Source of the DNA: Rhizobium sp. S152
GTDB taxonomy: Bacteria; Pseudomonadota; Alphaproteobacteria; Rhizobiales; Rhizobiaceae
Direction of reading: 5' to 3'
Assembly (NCBI RefSeq): GCF_030380735.1
Contig: NZ_JAUDRZ010000030.1
Coordinates: 62,001-126,000, forward strand
Length of the DNA stretch: 64,000 nt
Made by a program: the position numbers and the translations under genes. Numbering within the stretch: the first letter of the stretch is position 1; each line of letters starts with the position of its first letter. The notes under the pieces were generated by a model. That model made no database searches and was not told the origin of the DNA. It saw nothing but the letters and a program-made list of their open reading frames with translations. Below are positions 42,371 to 51,333 of this stretch, piece by piece.

Positions 42371-43069
42371 TCAGCTTCGGCGGCTGATCACCGGGCCCTT
42401 GGCAGAGCCGAATTCGGCAAGAACGGTTTCGCCAGCAATCGCCGTCTGGCCGAGCGAGACGCGCGGCTCGGCGCCAGCCGGCAGGAAAACGTCGAGACGC
42501 GAGCCGAAGCGGATCAGTCCGAAGCGTTCGCCGGCCTCCAACGGTTCGTTGGCGTTCGCCCAGCACAGGATGCGGCGGGCCACGAGGCCGGCGATCTGCA
42601 CGACGCCGATCTGGCCGTGGCCTGTTTCGATGACGAGGCCGTTGCGCTCGTTGTCGTCGCTGGCCTTGTCGAGTTCGGCATTCACGAAGCTGCCGGAACG
42701 GTAATTGATGCTGATGATGCGGCCGCGCATCGGGGCGCGATTCACATGACAGTTGAAGACGTTCATGAACACGGAGATGCGCAGCATCGGCAGGCTGCCG
42801 AGATTGAGTTCGGCTGGCGGCACAACCATCTGCACCGACGACACCTTGCCGTCGGCGGGAGAGATCACCAGATCGTCGTCCTGCGGCGTCATGCGTTCCG
42901 GATCACGGAAGAAGTAAGCGCACCACAGCGTCAGGATGAGGCCGATCCAGAACAGCGGCTTGAACAGCCAGCCCAGGATCAGGGACGCGAAGAAGAACGC
43001 CGCGATGAAGGGATAACCTTCCTTGTGCACCGGAACGATCGTGTTGCGAACCGTGTTCAACAAGCTCAT
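42371..43069 (-). CDS. psd: Phosphatidylserine decarboxylase
   Basis: Psd converts phosphatidylserine to phosphatidylethanolamine using a pyruvoyl group made by self-cleavage. The 232-residue product is the short, membrane-anchored class found in alphaproteobacteria: a hydrophobic N-terminus (FIAAFFFASLILGWLF), PADGKVSS, CHVNRAPMRGRI with histidine, and the cleavage motif RFGSRLDVF with G189-S190. It is not the long LGST-type form. CGAGGAGAG precedes the start. It is the first gene of the pair with pssA. Confidence 0.95.
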   Translation of the reverse strand: MSLLNTVRNTIVPVHKEGYPFIAAFFFASLILGWLFKPLFWIGLILTLWCAYFFRDPERMTPQDDDLVISPADGKVSSVQMVVPPAELNLGSLPMLRISVFMNVFNCHVNRAPMRGRIISINYRSGSFVNAELDKASDDNERNGLVIETGHGQIGVVQIAGLVARRILCWANANEPLEAGERFGLIRFGSRLDVFLPAGAEPRVSLGQTAIAGETVLAEFGSAKGPVISRRS

Positions 43070-43170
43070 TTATTCCGCTCTCCTCGCGTTTTTCCGTTGT
43101 CGCTGGTTACAGGGAAACATTGGCCGGAGCAATGCTGGCGATGCCGGAGGCGCTTATATCGCCCCGTTCT

Positions 43171-43195
43171 AAACAGCAAAACGGCCGGATCGGCC
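43171..43195 (-). terminator. Terminator of the ABC transporter gene
   Basis: Read on the minus strand: GGCCG-ATC-CGGCC then GTTTTGCTGTTT, starting 12 bases past the stop at 43207. The stem is short, but the T-rich run supports termination. Confidence 0.6.
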
Positions 43196-43206
43196 TTTGG
43201 TTCAGG

Positions 43207-45084
43207 TCAGCTTGCCGGCGCAAGCCGGTTGACCACGCCCATGTCGTCGCTTTCACGCACCTGCTTGAGATGCTCCTCGGCCTGCGTCGCTTCGCGCTGC
43301 CGGCTCCACATCGACGCGTAGAGACCGTCCTTCCGCAGGAGTTCGGCATGCGTGCCGCGCTCGGCAATCTCGCCGCTCTTCAGGACGATGATCTCGTCGG
43401 CGCCGATGACCGTCGACAGACGGTGGGCGATCACGAGCGTCGTGCGATTCTTCGAAACGACGTCGAGCGCGCTCTGGATTTCGCGCTCCGTGGTCGTGTC
43501 GAGCGCCGAGGTCGCCTCGTCGAGAATGAGAATCGGCGGCGCCTTGAGAACCGTGCGGGCGATCGCCACGCGCTGCTTCTCGCCGCCAGACAGCTTCAGC
43601 CCGCGCTCGCCGACCTTGGTGTCGAAACCCTCAGGCAGAAGTTCGATGAAATGCGCGATCTGCGCGATCCCGGCCGCGGCCCTGACCTCGGCATCGCTGG
43701 CGCCCGGCCGGCCATAGCGGATGTTGTAGGCAACGGTATCGTTGAAGAGCACCGTGTCCTGCGGCACCATGCCGATCGCCGAGCGCAGGCTGGTCTGGGT
43801 GATGCCACGCACATCCTGACCGTCGACGGTGATCGCGCCGCTCTGGATATCGTAGAAGCGATAGAGCAGGCGTGACAGCGTCGACTTGCCGGCGCCGGAA
43901 GGGCCAACCACTGCTACCGTCTTGCCGGCCGGCACATCGAACGAGATGCCCTTGAGGATCGGCCGTGCCGGATCGTAGGAGAAATGCACATCCTTGAACG
44001 AGATCGCGCCCTGCTGGATATCGAGCGGCCTGGCATCGGGTGCGTCCTTGACCTCGGCCTGTACTTCGAGGAGATCGAACATCTGCTCGATATCGGTGAG
44101 GCCCTGGCGGATTTCGCGGTAGACGAAGCCGATGAAGTTCAGCGGCACGGAGAGCTGCAGCAGCATGGAGTTGACGAAGACGAAGTCGCCCACCGTCTGC
44201 TCTCCGCGCTGTACCGCAAGCGCCGAGAGGATCAGCATGACGGTGGTGCCGAGACCGAAGATGACACCCTGGCCGAAGTTCAGCCAGCCAAGTGACGTCC
44301 ATACGCTCGTCGCCGCTTCCTCGTAGCGCGCCATCGACTTGTCGAAGCGCTCTGCCTCCATCTTCTCGTTGCCGAAATACTTCACGGTCTCGAAGTTGAG
44401 GAGCGAATCGATCGCCTTGGTATTGGCGTCGGTATCGCTGTCGTTCATCGTCTTGCGGATCGAGATGCGCCAGTCGCTGGCGCGGATCGTGAACCAGATA
44501 TAGGCCCAGACGGTAAAGGCGGTGACGGCCAGATATGAGAAGCCGTAACCCCACCAGAAGATCACCGCGGTCAGGAGGAACTCGATCAGCGTCGGCACGG
44601 AATTGAGGATCGTGAAGCGAACGATCGTTTCGATGCCCTTTGTGCCGCGCTCGATGATGCGCGAAAGGCCGCCCGTCTTGCGCTCGAGATGGAAGCGCAG
44701 CGACAGCTCGTGCATGTGCACGAAGGTCTTGTAGGCGAGCTGGCGCACCGCGTGCTGGCCGACGCGGGCGAACAGCGCATCGCGCAGCTGGTTCAGCGCC
44801 AGCTGCAGCAGGCGCGTGACGTTGTAGGCGATGACAAGTGCCACCGCCCCGACAAGCAGATCGGGAACCTTGCCGGCGAGATCCGCCTTGCCGTTCAGCG
44901 CATCGGTCGACCACTTGAAGAAATAGGGGACCAGCAGCAGCACGAACTTGGAAATCAGCAGGTAGACCGTCGCCCACACCACGCGCATCTTCAGATCAGG
45001 ACGCCCTGTCGGCCACATGTAGGGCCAGAGGTTGAAAAGCGTCTGCAAAAGATTGGAATCTGAAACTGTCTTGCCGTTTGCCAT
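43207..45084 (-). CDS. ATM1/HMT1-type ABC transporter, fused permease and ATPase
   Basis: A 625-residue half-transporter. The N-terminal part has six membrane helices and the ATM1/HMT marker MNDSDTDANTKAIDSLLNFE. The C-terminal ATPase has Walker A (GPSGAGKSTLSRLL), the signature LSGGEKQRVAIAR, Walker B (ILILDEATSALD) and the H-loop (VIAHRLSTV). Bacterial ATM1 homologues export glutathione or glutathione-metal conjugates; for this protein the substrate is inferred only. ATG 45082-45084 is set by GGAGAG upstream; 39 further codons are not family-like. Confidence 0.92.
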   Translation of the reverse strand: MANGKTVSDSNLLQTLFNLWPYMWPTGRPDLKMRVVWATVYLLISKFVLLLVPYFFKWSTDALNGKADLAGKVPDLLVGAVALVIAYNVTRLLQLALNQLRDALFARVGQHAVRQLAYKTFVHMHELSLRFHLERKTGGLSRIIERGTKGIETIVRFTILNSVPTLIEFLLTAVIFWWGYGFSYLAVTAFTVWAYIWFTIRASDWRISIRKTMNDSDTDANTKAIDSLLNFETVKYFGNEKMEAERFDKSMARYEEAATSVWTSLGWLNFGQGVIFGLGTTVMLILSALAVQRGEQTVGDFVFVNSMLLQLSVPLNFIGFVYREIRQGLTDIEQMFDLLEVQAEVKDAPDARPLDIQQGAISFKDVHFSYDPARPILKGISFDVPAGKTVAVVGPSGAGKSTLSRLLYRFYDIQSGAITVDGQDVRGITQTSLRSAIGMVPQDTVLFNDTVAYNIRYGRPGASDAEVRAAAGIAQIAHFIELLPEGFDTKVGERGLKLSGGEKQRVAIARTVLKAPPILILDEATSALDTTTEREIQSALDVVSKNRTTLVIAHRLSTVIGADEIIVLKSGEIAERGTHAELLRKDGLYASMWSRQREATQAEEHLKQVRESDDMGVVNRLAPAS

Positions 45085-45220
45085 GGATCTCTCCGGCCGG
45101 AATGGGCCGCTATGTGCTGTCGGCAAACGGGGGCTAAGACACGGGAGTGTGCCTGGCCGATATGATGCCGTTACCGCCAAATAGGCCAACGGCCGGTCCA
45201 TTACAACATGCGGGATATCG

Positions 45221-45251
45221 GGAAAGGAAACGGCCGGGGATTACCCGGCCG
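45221..45251 (-). terminator. Terminator of the LysM gene
   Basis: On the minus strand, CGGCCGGG pairs with CCCGGCCG (45231-45238 with 45244-45251) around a 5-base loop, followed by TTTCCTTTCC. It lies 15 bases after the LysM stop. Confidence 0.75.
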
Positions 45252-45266
45252 TGATCTCTCTCCTGC

Positions 45267-47297
45267 TTAGAGGTGCTCGCCCGAGAGGCGCTTGCGGTGC
45301 AGCTCCTCCGCATTCGGCAAGACGTCCTTCGGCAGGCCGAAGATCTGGCCCGGCAGAATACGATCCGGGTTGTTGATCTTGTCTTCGTTGGCGACGTAGA
45401 TCGTCGTGTAGCGAACCCCGAGACCGTAGACGCGGCGCGAGATCTGCCACAGCGTGTCGCCGCGGCGGATGATCACCGTTTCCTTGCTCTCGGTCAGCGG
45501 TGCCTGCTCGATGGTGGTCGGCTGCGTGGGATCGCTGGCGGCTACCTCGTTCGTCGCCGAAGGGGCAGCGGGCGCGGCAGGAGCCACGGCCGGCGCCGTC
45601 AGCTCGGCGACAATGCCGTCGAGTTTACCGATTGCGTCGCCGACGGACTTCGCATCCTTGGGCAATGCCTGCAGCGTCGAAAGCGCGGTCGAGGCCATCT
45701 GCGCCGCCTTGGTTGCGCGCTCCTTGAACTCGGCCGTCGCATCGGCGGCGGCGCGGAATTCAGCGATCGAACGCAGTGCGATCTCGTTGGCGGAGCGGGC
45801 GGCGGCAAGCTGTTCGTTGCCGGGCAGGTTGCCGTTGGCAAAGAGGCCGCGAAGCAGCGCAAAGGCCTTGGCGGCATCGTTCTTCAGCTTGCCGAGCGCG
45901 CCCTCGTCGAGCGGTAGCATAGCGGTCGGAGCCGCTGGGCTGGCATTGGCGTTTCCGCCTTGGGCTGCGACCGTCACTTGGTTGCCCTCGGGACGATTGA
46001 AGTTGACCGAGGCGCGAACCAGAACCTTGCCGTCCTTGTCGACGACATCGACGCGAATCTTGTGGTCTCCCACGGCAAGCGGCATCACGCCGTCGACCAC
46101 GAAGTGACCGTCAGGACCGGCTGCTGCCTTGCCGATCAGCTTGTCGTCGGCATAGGCGAGCACCATCGCCAAAGGCTTCGCGGTGCCGGCAACGAAGATC
46201 TTGTCGTCTTCGATTTCGACGGCGCTGACCATGACGTCGGCAGGCGCGGTCGCGCCCGGCTGCGCGCCGCCATTGGCAGGCGCGCTCGCCGTTTCGCTTG
46301 CACCGGCGGTCGGGGCCGTAGGTTGGGCGTCGCTGGTCGATCCGGCCGCGGCGTCTGCCGATGCCTGTGCGCCGGCCGACGGCGCCGTGATGATGCGGCT
46401 TGCCGTGCCGGGCTTGGAGACCATGGCGAGAAGCTGCGAACCGTCGCCGCTCTTCGGAATGGAGATCGTCGCGACTTCTTCCGACGTATTGGTCTTGCCG
46501 TCCTTGCCTGTCGTGCGCAGCACCAGCTGGTGGTCGCCCGCCGGAAGCGGGTTGTCGAGAACAGCGGCGAAGTCGCCGCCCGGATCGACATTGGTCGTCA
46601 TCAGCACGCTGTTGCCATCGAGGATTTCGAGCTTGCTGTTCGGTTCGGCCGAGCCGGCGATGACGGTGGAACCGTCGGGCTCGACGCGCAGAACGTCAAA
46701 GGTTGGTAGCTTCGGTCCGGCATCGGCGCTCGGCGCCGCATCAGCGGAAGCACCTGCCTGCGGTGTGTTTGCCGCGGGCTCGGGGGCGCCGGAGAGGGCT
46801 GCCTCGGCCTTGGCGATGGTATCGACAGCGGTCTGCGCCAGAGTTTCCGGCAGGCCTTCGACGAGGGCAAGCGCCTTCTTCGCGCCGTCCTTCAGCTTCG
46901 TGGCGGCGGCGACAGTAACGGGATTGGTGCCTTCGGGAATGGCGAAATCGGCAAGCGCGTGCAGTGCCGTCGTGGCCTTCGTCTTGGCGCCGGCGAAAAC
47001 TTCCTGCGTCGGGCTCTTGCCGTCGGCAAACAGCGCCTTAAGTTCGCCGAGCGATTGGGCAGCGTCCGAGGCGAGGCGGCCAACCTTCTGGGTTGTGTCG
47101 GCATCGTCGGGCGCGGTCGGGCGTGACGTTTTCGCGGATTCGGTGACGGTATTCTTGACTTCGTTACCGGCCTGATTGATCGCGTCGCTGACTTTCGCGG
47201 CGTCTCCGCCGATCCGGGGCATGACGAAAAAGACCATCAACAGAATTGCAACTACAAGCACTGCAAGGGCCAGCAAGCCGGCACGTTTTCTCATCAT
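45267..47297 (-). CDS. LysM-domain envelope protein with duplicated helical and Ig-like modules
   Basis: A 676-residue protein. A signal anchor lies at residues 7-26 (GLLALAVLVVAILLMVFFV). The layout reads A-B-B'-A': a helical module at 84-150 (SLGELKALFADGKSPTQEVF), an Ig-like module at about 196-281 (STVIAGSAEPNSKLEI), a second Ig-like one at about 354-434 (KIFVAGTAKPLAMVLAY), and a second helical one at about 478-548 (LLRGLFANGNLPGNEQL). Pro/Ala-rich linkers join them. A C-terminal LysM (607-656; TVIIRRGDTLWQISRRVYG, then INNPDRILPGQIFGLP) binds peptidoglycan. The protein probably tethers the inner membrane to the cell wall. GGGGAGA precedes ATG 47297. Confidence 0.85.
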   Translation of the reverse strand: MMRKRAGLLALAVLVVAILLMVFFVMPRIGGDAAKVSDAINQAGNEVKNTVTESAKTSRPTAPDDADTTQKVGRLASDAAQSLGELKALFADGKSPTQEVFAGAKTKATTALHALADFAIPEGTNPVTVAAATKLKDGAKKALALVEGLPETLAQTAVDTIAKAEAALSGAPEPAANTPQAGASADAAPSADAGPKLPTFDVLRVEPDGSTVIAGSAEPNSKLEILDGNSVLMTTNVDPGGDFAAVLDNPLPAGDHQLVLRTTGKDGKTNTSEEVATISIPKSGDGSQLLAMVSKPGTASRIITAPSAGAQASADAAAGSTSDAQPTAPTAGASETASAPANGGAQPGATAPADVMVSAVEIEDDKIFVAGTAKPLAMVLAYADDKLIGKAAAGPDGHFVVDGVMPLAVGDHKIRVDVVDKDGKVLVRASVNFNRPEGNQVTVAAQGGNANASPAAPTAMLPLDEGALGKLKNDAAKAFALLRGLFANGNLPGNEQLAAARSANEIALRSIAEFRAAADATAEFKERATKAAQMASTALSTLQALPKDAKSVGDAIGKLDGIVAELTAPAVAPAAPAAPSATNEVAASDPTQPTTIEQAPLTESKETVIIRRGDTLWQISRRVYGLGVRYTTIYVANEDKINNPDRILPGQIFGLPKDVLPNAEELHRKRLSGEHL

Positions 47298-47452
47298 CAC
47301 GTCTCCCCAGGCGGCAAGCTTGCCGGACTTCCTAAAATTGCTAGCGATTCCCGCTGCTTTGCACAAGCAGTCAAAGTAGCCGGACAAATGTAAGATGAAT
47401 GTTTTCCGTCATTTTTCTTGACTGGACGCATGGAGAATAGTTGTTTGCCCCT

Positions 47453-48079
47453 ATGACAGATCAATCTCATTCCATTCGCTCCATCTGTGTCTATTGCGGT
47501 TCGCGCCCCGGCAGCGATCCTCGCCACATGACGGCCGGCCGTGCGCTGGGCAAGGAAATCGCCGATTACGGCCTTCGCCTCGTCTATGGCGGCGGCACGA
47601 AAGGCATCATGGGTGCGGTTGCGAGCGGCGTGCTTTCGAACGGCGGTCAGGTGACCGGCATCATTCCCGAATTCCTGATCGACATGGAGGCGACGCGCCA
47701 CTCCCTCGGCCAGCTCAACGAACTGATTGTAACGCCTGACATGCATGCACGCAAACATGCGATGTTCGAGCGCTCGGATGCCTTTGTGGCTTTGCCTGGC
47801 GGGATAGGCACGCTGGAGGAGATCGTCGAGATCATGACCTGGGCGCAGCTCGGTCGTCACGAGAAACCGATGATCTTCGCCAATATCGGCGGCTTCTGGG
47901 ATCCGATGATGGAGTTGATGCGCCACATGACGGACGAGGGCTTCATCCACACGGCCCATCGCGTGCAGCCGCTCGTCATCGACGACGTCTCGGAGATCAT
48001 CCCGGCCATCATGGCGCATGCAGCCGAACTCGCGTCGCCGGATCGCGACGGCGAAGAGGCCGTGATCTCGAAGATGTAA
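47453..48079 (+). CDS. LOG-family protein (TIGR00730, Rossmann nucleotide hydrolase)
   Basis: A 208-residue protein of the family that includes plant and bacterial cytokinin riboside 5'-monophosphate phosphoribohydrolases (LOG) and many of unknown function. Motifs are VYCGSRPGSDPRH, LVYGGGTKGIMGAVA and the hallmark PGGIGTLEE, with the catalytic arginine/lysine in MHARKHAMFERSDAF. ATG 47453 is used; a TTG at 47441 is the other option. The nucleotide substrate is not known. It is divergent from the LysM gene, and the region before it is AT-rich. Confidence 0.9.
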   Translation: MTDQSHSIRSICVYCGSRPGSDPRHMTAGRALGKEIADYGLRLVYGGGTKGIMGAVASGVLSNGGQVTGIIPEFLIDMEATRHSLGQLNELIVTPDMHARKHAMFERSDAFVALPGGIGTLEEIVEIMTWAQLGRHEKPMIFANIGGFWDPMMELMRHMTDEGFIHTAHRVQPLVIDDVSEIIPAIMAHAAELASPDRDGEEAVISKM

Positions 48080-48094
48080 GCCGGCGGGCGCCTG

Positions 48095-48196
48095 GAGCAA
48101 TTCTAGGAAAAGTGCGAAGCGGTTTCCGTCCGGAATTGCGTGAAAACAAAAGATTGGAGCTGTTCCGCGATTCGAAGAAATGCGGAATTGCTTTAG
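48095..48196. repeat. Dispersed rhizobial intergenic repeat with inverted ends
   Basis: It begins GAGCAATTCTAGGAAAAGTG and ends CGGAATTGCTTTAG; the ends are inverted copies of each other (AGCAATTC and GAATTGCT). This wording (AGCAATTC..AGGAAAAGTG..GGTTTCCGTCCGGAATTGCG) is one I recognise as a common intergenic sequence in Rhizobiaceae. Its right end includes the rarD stop codon (48193-48195). Confidence 0.6.
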
Positions 48197-49107
48197 CGCC
48201 CGCGACTACCCCGCAGCATCGACCAGCTGTACAGGCAAAGGCCCGCCCAGATCAGCGGGAAAGCGATCATGCGCGCGGTTCCGAGCGGCTCCTTGAAGAG
48301 GAAGACCGCGATCAGGAAGATCATGGTTGGCGCGATGTACTGCATGATGCCGATCGTCGAGAGCTTCAGCAGCTTGGCGCCGTTGGCGTAGATCATCAGC
48401 GGAACGGCGGTGATGAGGCCGCAGCCGAGCAGCAACGCGGTGTCTTCCCAGCCGGTCCGGTAGAAATGGCCTTCGCCGGTGCCGAGTTCGAGATAGAGAA
48501 TGTAGAAGAACGCCGGGATGCTGAGGATCAGCACTTCAAGGAAGAAGCCCTGGTTGGGGCCGAGCGGCAGCGTCTTGCGAAGCAGCGCGTAAAGGCCCCA
48601 AGAGATCGTCAAGGTCAGCGATACCCAGGGCAGGCCGCCGCTATCGACCGCCAGGACCACCACGGCAAGCCCCGCCAGCCCGATGGCCGCGATCTGCGCC
48701 GGGCGCAGCTTTTCCTTCAGCACCACGGCGCCGAGAAAGATGCTGAACAGTGGATTGATGAAATAGCCAAGCGCCGCGTCCAGCGAATGGCCGGCGCCGA
48801 TCGCCCAGACATAGGTGCCCCAGTTGACGGTGATCAAGATCGCGGTGAGTGCGGCCATCGCAAGCATGCGCGGCGAGCGCAGCGCGACACGGATGTCCTG
48901 GGTGCGGCCAAGCACGATCAGGACGATGCCCGCAAGCGGCAGCGACCAGAGGATGCGATGCGCAATGACCTCGGGCGGCGAGATGTGGGCAACGGCCTTC
49001 ATGTAGATCGGCAGGAAGCCCCACAGCAGATAGGCCGTCAACGCGAAGGCAAAGCCGCGCGGACTGTCTTCGTTCTTCAAAACCGGAACATTCGCATCGG
49101 CAGACAT
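48193..49107 (-). CDS. rarD: EamA-family transporter RarD
   Basis: A 304-residue protein with ten membrane helices, matching RarD of the drug/metabolite transporter superfamily. Marker segments are FALTAYLLWGFLPIYMKAV, VIAHRILWSLPLAGIVLIVL, TVNWGTYVWAIGAGHSLDAA, GYFINPLFSIFLGAVVL and QYIAPTMIFLIAVFLFKEPL. Two EamA repeats are visible. The substrate is not established for the family; RarD was originally linked to chloramphenicol tolerance. The stop codon lies inside a dispersed repeat. It faces the LOG gene. Confidence 0.92.
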   Translation of the reverse strand: MSADANVPVLKNEDSPRGFAFALTAYLLWGFLPIYMKAVAHISPPEVIAHRILWSLPLAGIVLIVLGRTQDIRVALRSPRMLAMAALTAILITVNWGTYVWAIGAGHSLDAALGYFINPLFSIFLGAVVLKEKLRPAQIAAIGLAGLAVVVLAVDSGGLPWVSLTLTISWGLYALLRKTLPLGPNQGFFLEVLILSIPAFFYILYLELGTGEGHFYRTGWEDTALLLGCGLITAVPLMIYANGAKLLKLSTIGIMQYIAPTMIFLIAVFLFKEPLGTARMIAFPLIWAGLCLYSWSMLRGSRGR

Positions 49108-49225
49108 AGGGCGTTTCCATCTTTGTTCTTGTTATGCCCCCGCTTAACTCAACAGCCGTGAATGCGCCAATTCATTTCGTTGAATTGACGTTCAGCAAGG
49201 CTGCAGGGAAAGCCGGTCGATTGGA

Positions 49226-50839
49226 CTATTCGGCTGCGATCCTGCCCGCCAGCTGCCGGTTCTTCATCAGCTTGTAGATCACCGAATCCATCAGCGCCTG
49301 GAAGGAGGCGTCGATGATGTTCTCCGACACGCCGACCGCCCACCAGCGCACGCCGTCGCTGTCGGTTGATTCGATCAGTACGCGGGTGATGGCTTCCGTG
49401 CCGCCATTGAGGATACGCACCTTGAAGTCCGCCAGCACCAGATCGTCGATCTCGTGCTGGTACTTGCCGAAATCCTTGCGCAGCGCGAGGTCGAGTGCGT
49501 TGACCGGGCCGTCGCCTTCCGCAACCGACATCACCGTGTGGCCGTCGATGCCGAGCTTCACCACGGCCTCGGAAACGATCTTCACCTGGCCGTGCGAATC
49601 GAAGCGGCGTTCGACCATCACCCTGAAGCCCTCGACCGAGAAGAATTCGGGGATCGTACCAAGCGTGCGGCGCGCCAAGAGCTCGAAGCTGGCATCTGCA
49701 CCCTCATAGGCATAGCCGGAGGCCTCGCGCTCCTTGACCACGGAGATCAGCCGGTCGAGTTTCGGATCGTCCTTGCCGACTTCAATGCCGCGCCGCTTCA
49801 GCGCGTTGATGAAGTTGGCCTTGCCGCCCTGGTCCGAGACCATGACCTTGCGGAAGTTGCCGACGCTCTCAGGCGTCACATGCTCGTAGGTGCGCGGGTC
49901 CTTCAGGAGCGCCGAGGCGTGGATGCCGGCCTTGGTCGCGAAGGCGGATGCGCCGACATAGGGCATCTGGTGGTCGGGCGACCGGTTCAACAGCTCGTCG
50001 AAGGCATGCGATAGCCGCGTGAGGTTGAGAAGCCGTTCGGGGTCGATGGCGGTGGTGAAGCGCGAGGAGTAAGTTTCCTTCAGCGCCAGCGTCGGAATCA
50101 GCGTCACCAGATTGGCGTTGCCGCAGCGCTCGCCGATGCCGTTGAGCGTGCCCTGGATCTGGCGAACGCCGGCTTCGACGGCGGCGAGAGAATTGGCGAC
50201 TGCCTGGCCGGTGTCGTTGTGCGCATGGATTCCGAGACAGTGCCCGGGAACGCCCGATGCAATCACCGCCTCGACGATATCGCGAACCTCGGGCGGCTGC
50301 GTACCGCCATTGGTATCGCAGAGCACGACCCACCGCGCCCCGGCGTCATAGGCCGTCTTCGCGCAGGCCAGCGCATATCGAGGATTGGCCTTGTAGCCGT
50401 CGAAGAAATGCTCGCAATCGACCATCGCCTCCTTGCCAGCCGCGACCACGGCCTTGACGCTTTCGGAGATGCTCTCGAGGTTCTCCTCGTTCGAGCAGCC
50501 GAGCGCGACCTTGACGTGATAGTCCCAGCTCTTGGCGACCAGACAGACCGCATCGCTCTTTGCCTGCAACAGGCCGGTGAGCCCCGGATCGTTGGAGGCC
50601 GAAACGCCCGCACGCTTCGTCATGCCGAAGGCGACGAAGGAGGCGCTGCGGGTGCGTCTCTCACTGAAGAAAGCCGTATCCGTCGGGTTCGCGCCCGGAT
50701 AGCCGCCCTCGATGTAATCGAGGCCGAACTCGTCGAGCATGGTGGCGATTGCGATCTTGTCCTCGACGGAAAAGTCGATGCCCGGCGTCTGCTGTCCATC
50801 GCGCAGCGTGGTGTCGAAGAGATAGATGCGGTCTTTCAT
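49226..50839 (-). CDS. cimA: Citramalate synthase
   Basis: CimA condenses pyruvate and acetyl-CoA to (R)-citramalate, a threonine-independent entry to isoleucine. The 537-residue protein has the DRE-TIM metallolyase domain: DTTLRDGQQTPGIDFS, GGYPGANPTD, CDTNGGTQPPEV, IHAHNDTGQAVANSLAAVEA and GTLNGIGERCGNANLVTLIP. A C-terminal regulatory domain (about 400-520; DFKVRILNGGTEAITRVLIE) is present, as in 2-isopropylmalate synthase. The start ATG 50837-50839 overlaps the GFA1 stop (ATGA), which favours it over an in-frame ATG four codons upstream. The length suits the alphaproteobacterial type. Confidence 0.92.
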   Translation of the reverse strand: MKDRIYLFDTTLRDGQQTPGIDFSVEDKIAIATMLDEFGLDYIEGGYPGANPTDTAFFSERRTRSASFVAFGMTKRAGVSASNDPGLTGLLQAKSDAVCLVAKSWDYHVKVALGCSNEENLESISESVKAVVAAGKEAMVDCEHFFDGYKANPRYALACAKTAYDAGARWVVLCDTNGGTQPPEVRDIVEAVIASGVPGHCLGIHAHNDTGQAVANSLAAVEAGVRQIQGTLNGIGERCGNANLVTLIPTLALKETYSSRFTTAIDPERLLNLTRLSHAFDELLNRSPDHQMPYVGASAFATKAGIHASALLKDPRTYEHVTPESVGNFRKVMVSDQGGKANFINALKRRGIEVGKDDPKLDRLISVVKEREASGYAYEGADASFELLARRTLGTIPEFFSVEGFRVMVERRFDSHGQVKIVSEAVVKLGIDGHTVMSVAEGDGPVNALDLALRKDFGKYQHEIDDLVLADFKVRILNGGTEAITRVLIESTDSDGVRWWAVGVSENIIDASFQALMDSVIYKLMKNRQLAGRIAAE

Positions 50840-51303
50840 GGGACTGGCCATTCGGTCGTGTCGTGATCGGGATGTTGGTAGGGGCGCCGCCTCTCCAGCT
50901 CTTCCGGCGATGCGGAATTGGGGAGGGATGGCAGGTTCGGTTGCTTGTCGAACCAGGGAACGCGTTCGTGGGCGTAGTATTGGCCGACAGGCTCCACGGC
51001 TGACGGGTCATCAAGGGCACCGATGGACATATCGATCGTGGTGTCATCCACGGGCTCGAAGGTCAGAGGTGTTCCGCAGTGTGAGCAAAAGCCGCGTGTC
51101 GCCGCCTCCGAGCTTCGAAACAGCGAGGGTTTACCCCGAGACCATTGGATGTCCGCCATGGCGACGGTAAAAAACGGCCAGGAGACCGAGCCGACGGCCT
51201 TCTGGCACATCCGGCAATGACAGATCGCCCGGTTTGTAATCGGTCCGCGCACCGCGAAGCGTACAGCGCCGCATTGGCAGCCGCCGGTCAAAGTGTCTCC
51301 CAT
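50836..51303 (-). CDS. GFA/CENP-V family zinc-binding protein (copy 1)
   Basis: A 155-residue protein of the glutathione-dependent formaldehyde-activating enzyme (GFA) fold. Cysteines that bind zinc are in GGCQCGAVRFAV, ICHCRMCQKAVGS and FCSHCGTPLTF. The C-terminus has the tail YQHPDHDTTEWP shared with the three other copies here. Family members are annotated after the formaldehyde enzyme, but many have no known activity. ATG 51303 sits 5 bases after GGGAGGTA; an ATG at 51306 is too close to it. Its stop overlaps the cimA start. Confidence 0.88.
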   Translation of the reverse strand: MGDTLTGGCQCGAVRFAVRGPITNRAICHCRMCQKAVGSVSWPFFTVAMADIQWSRGKPSLFRSSEAATRGFCSHCGTPLTFEPVDDTTIDMSIGALDDPSAVEPVGQYYAHERVPWFDKQPNLPSLPNSASPEELERRRPYQHPDHDTTEWPVP

Positions 51304-51333
51304 CATTACCTCCCTTGTTCCGTAACGAGCGGC

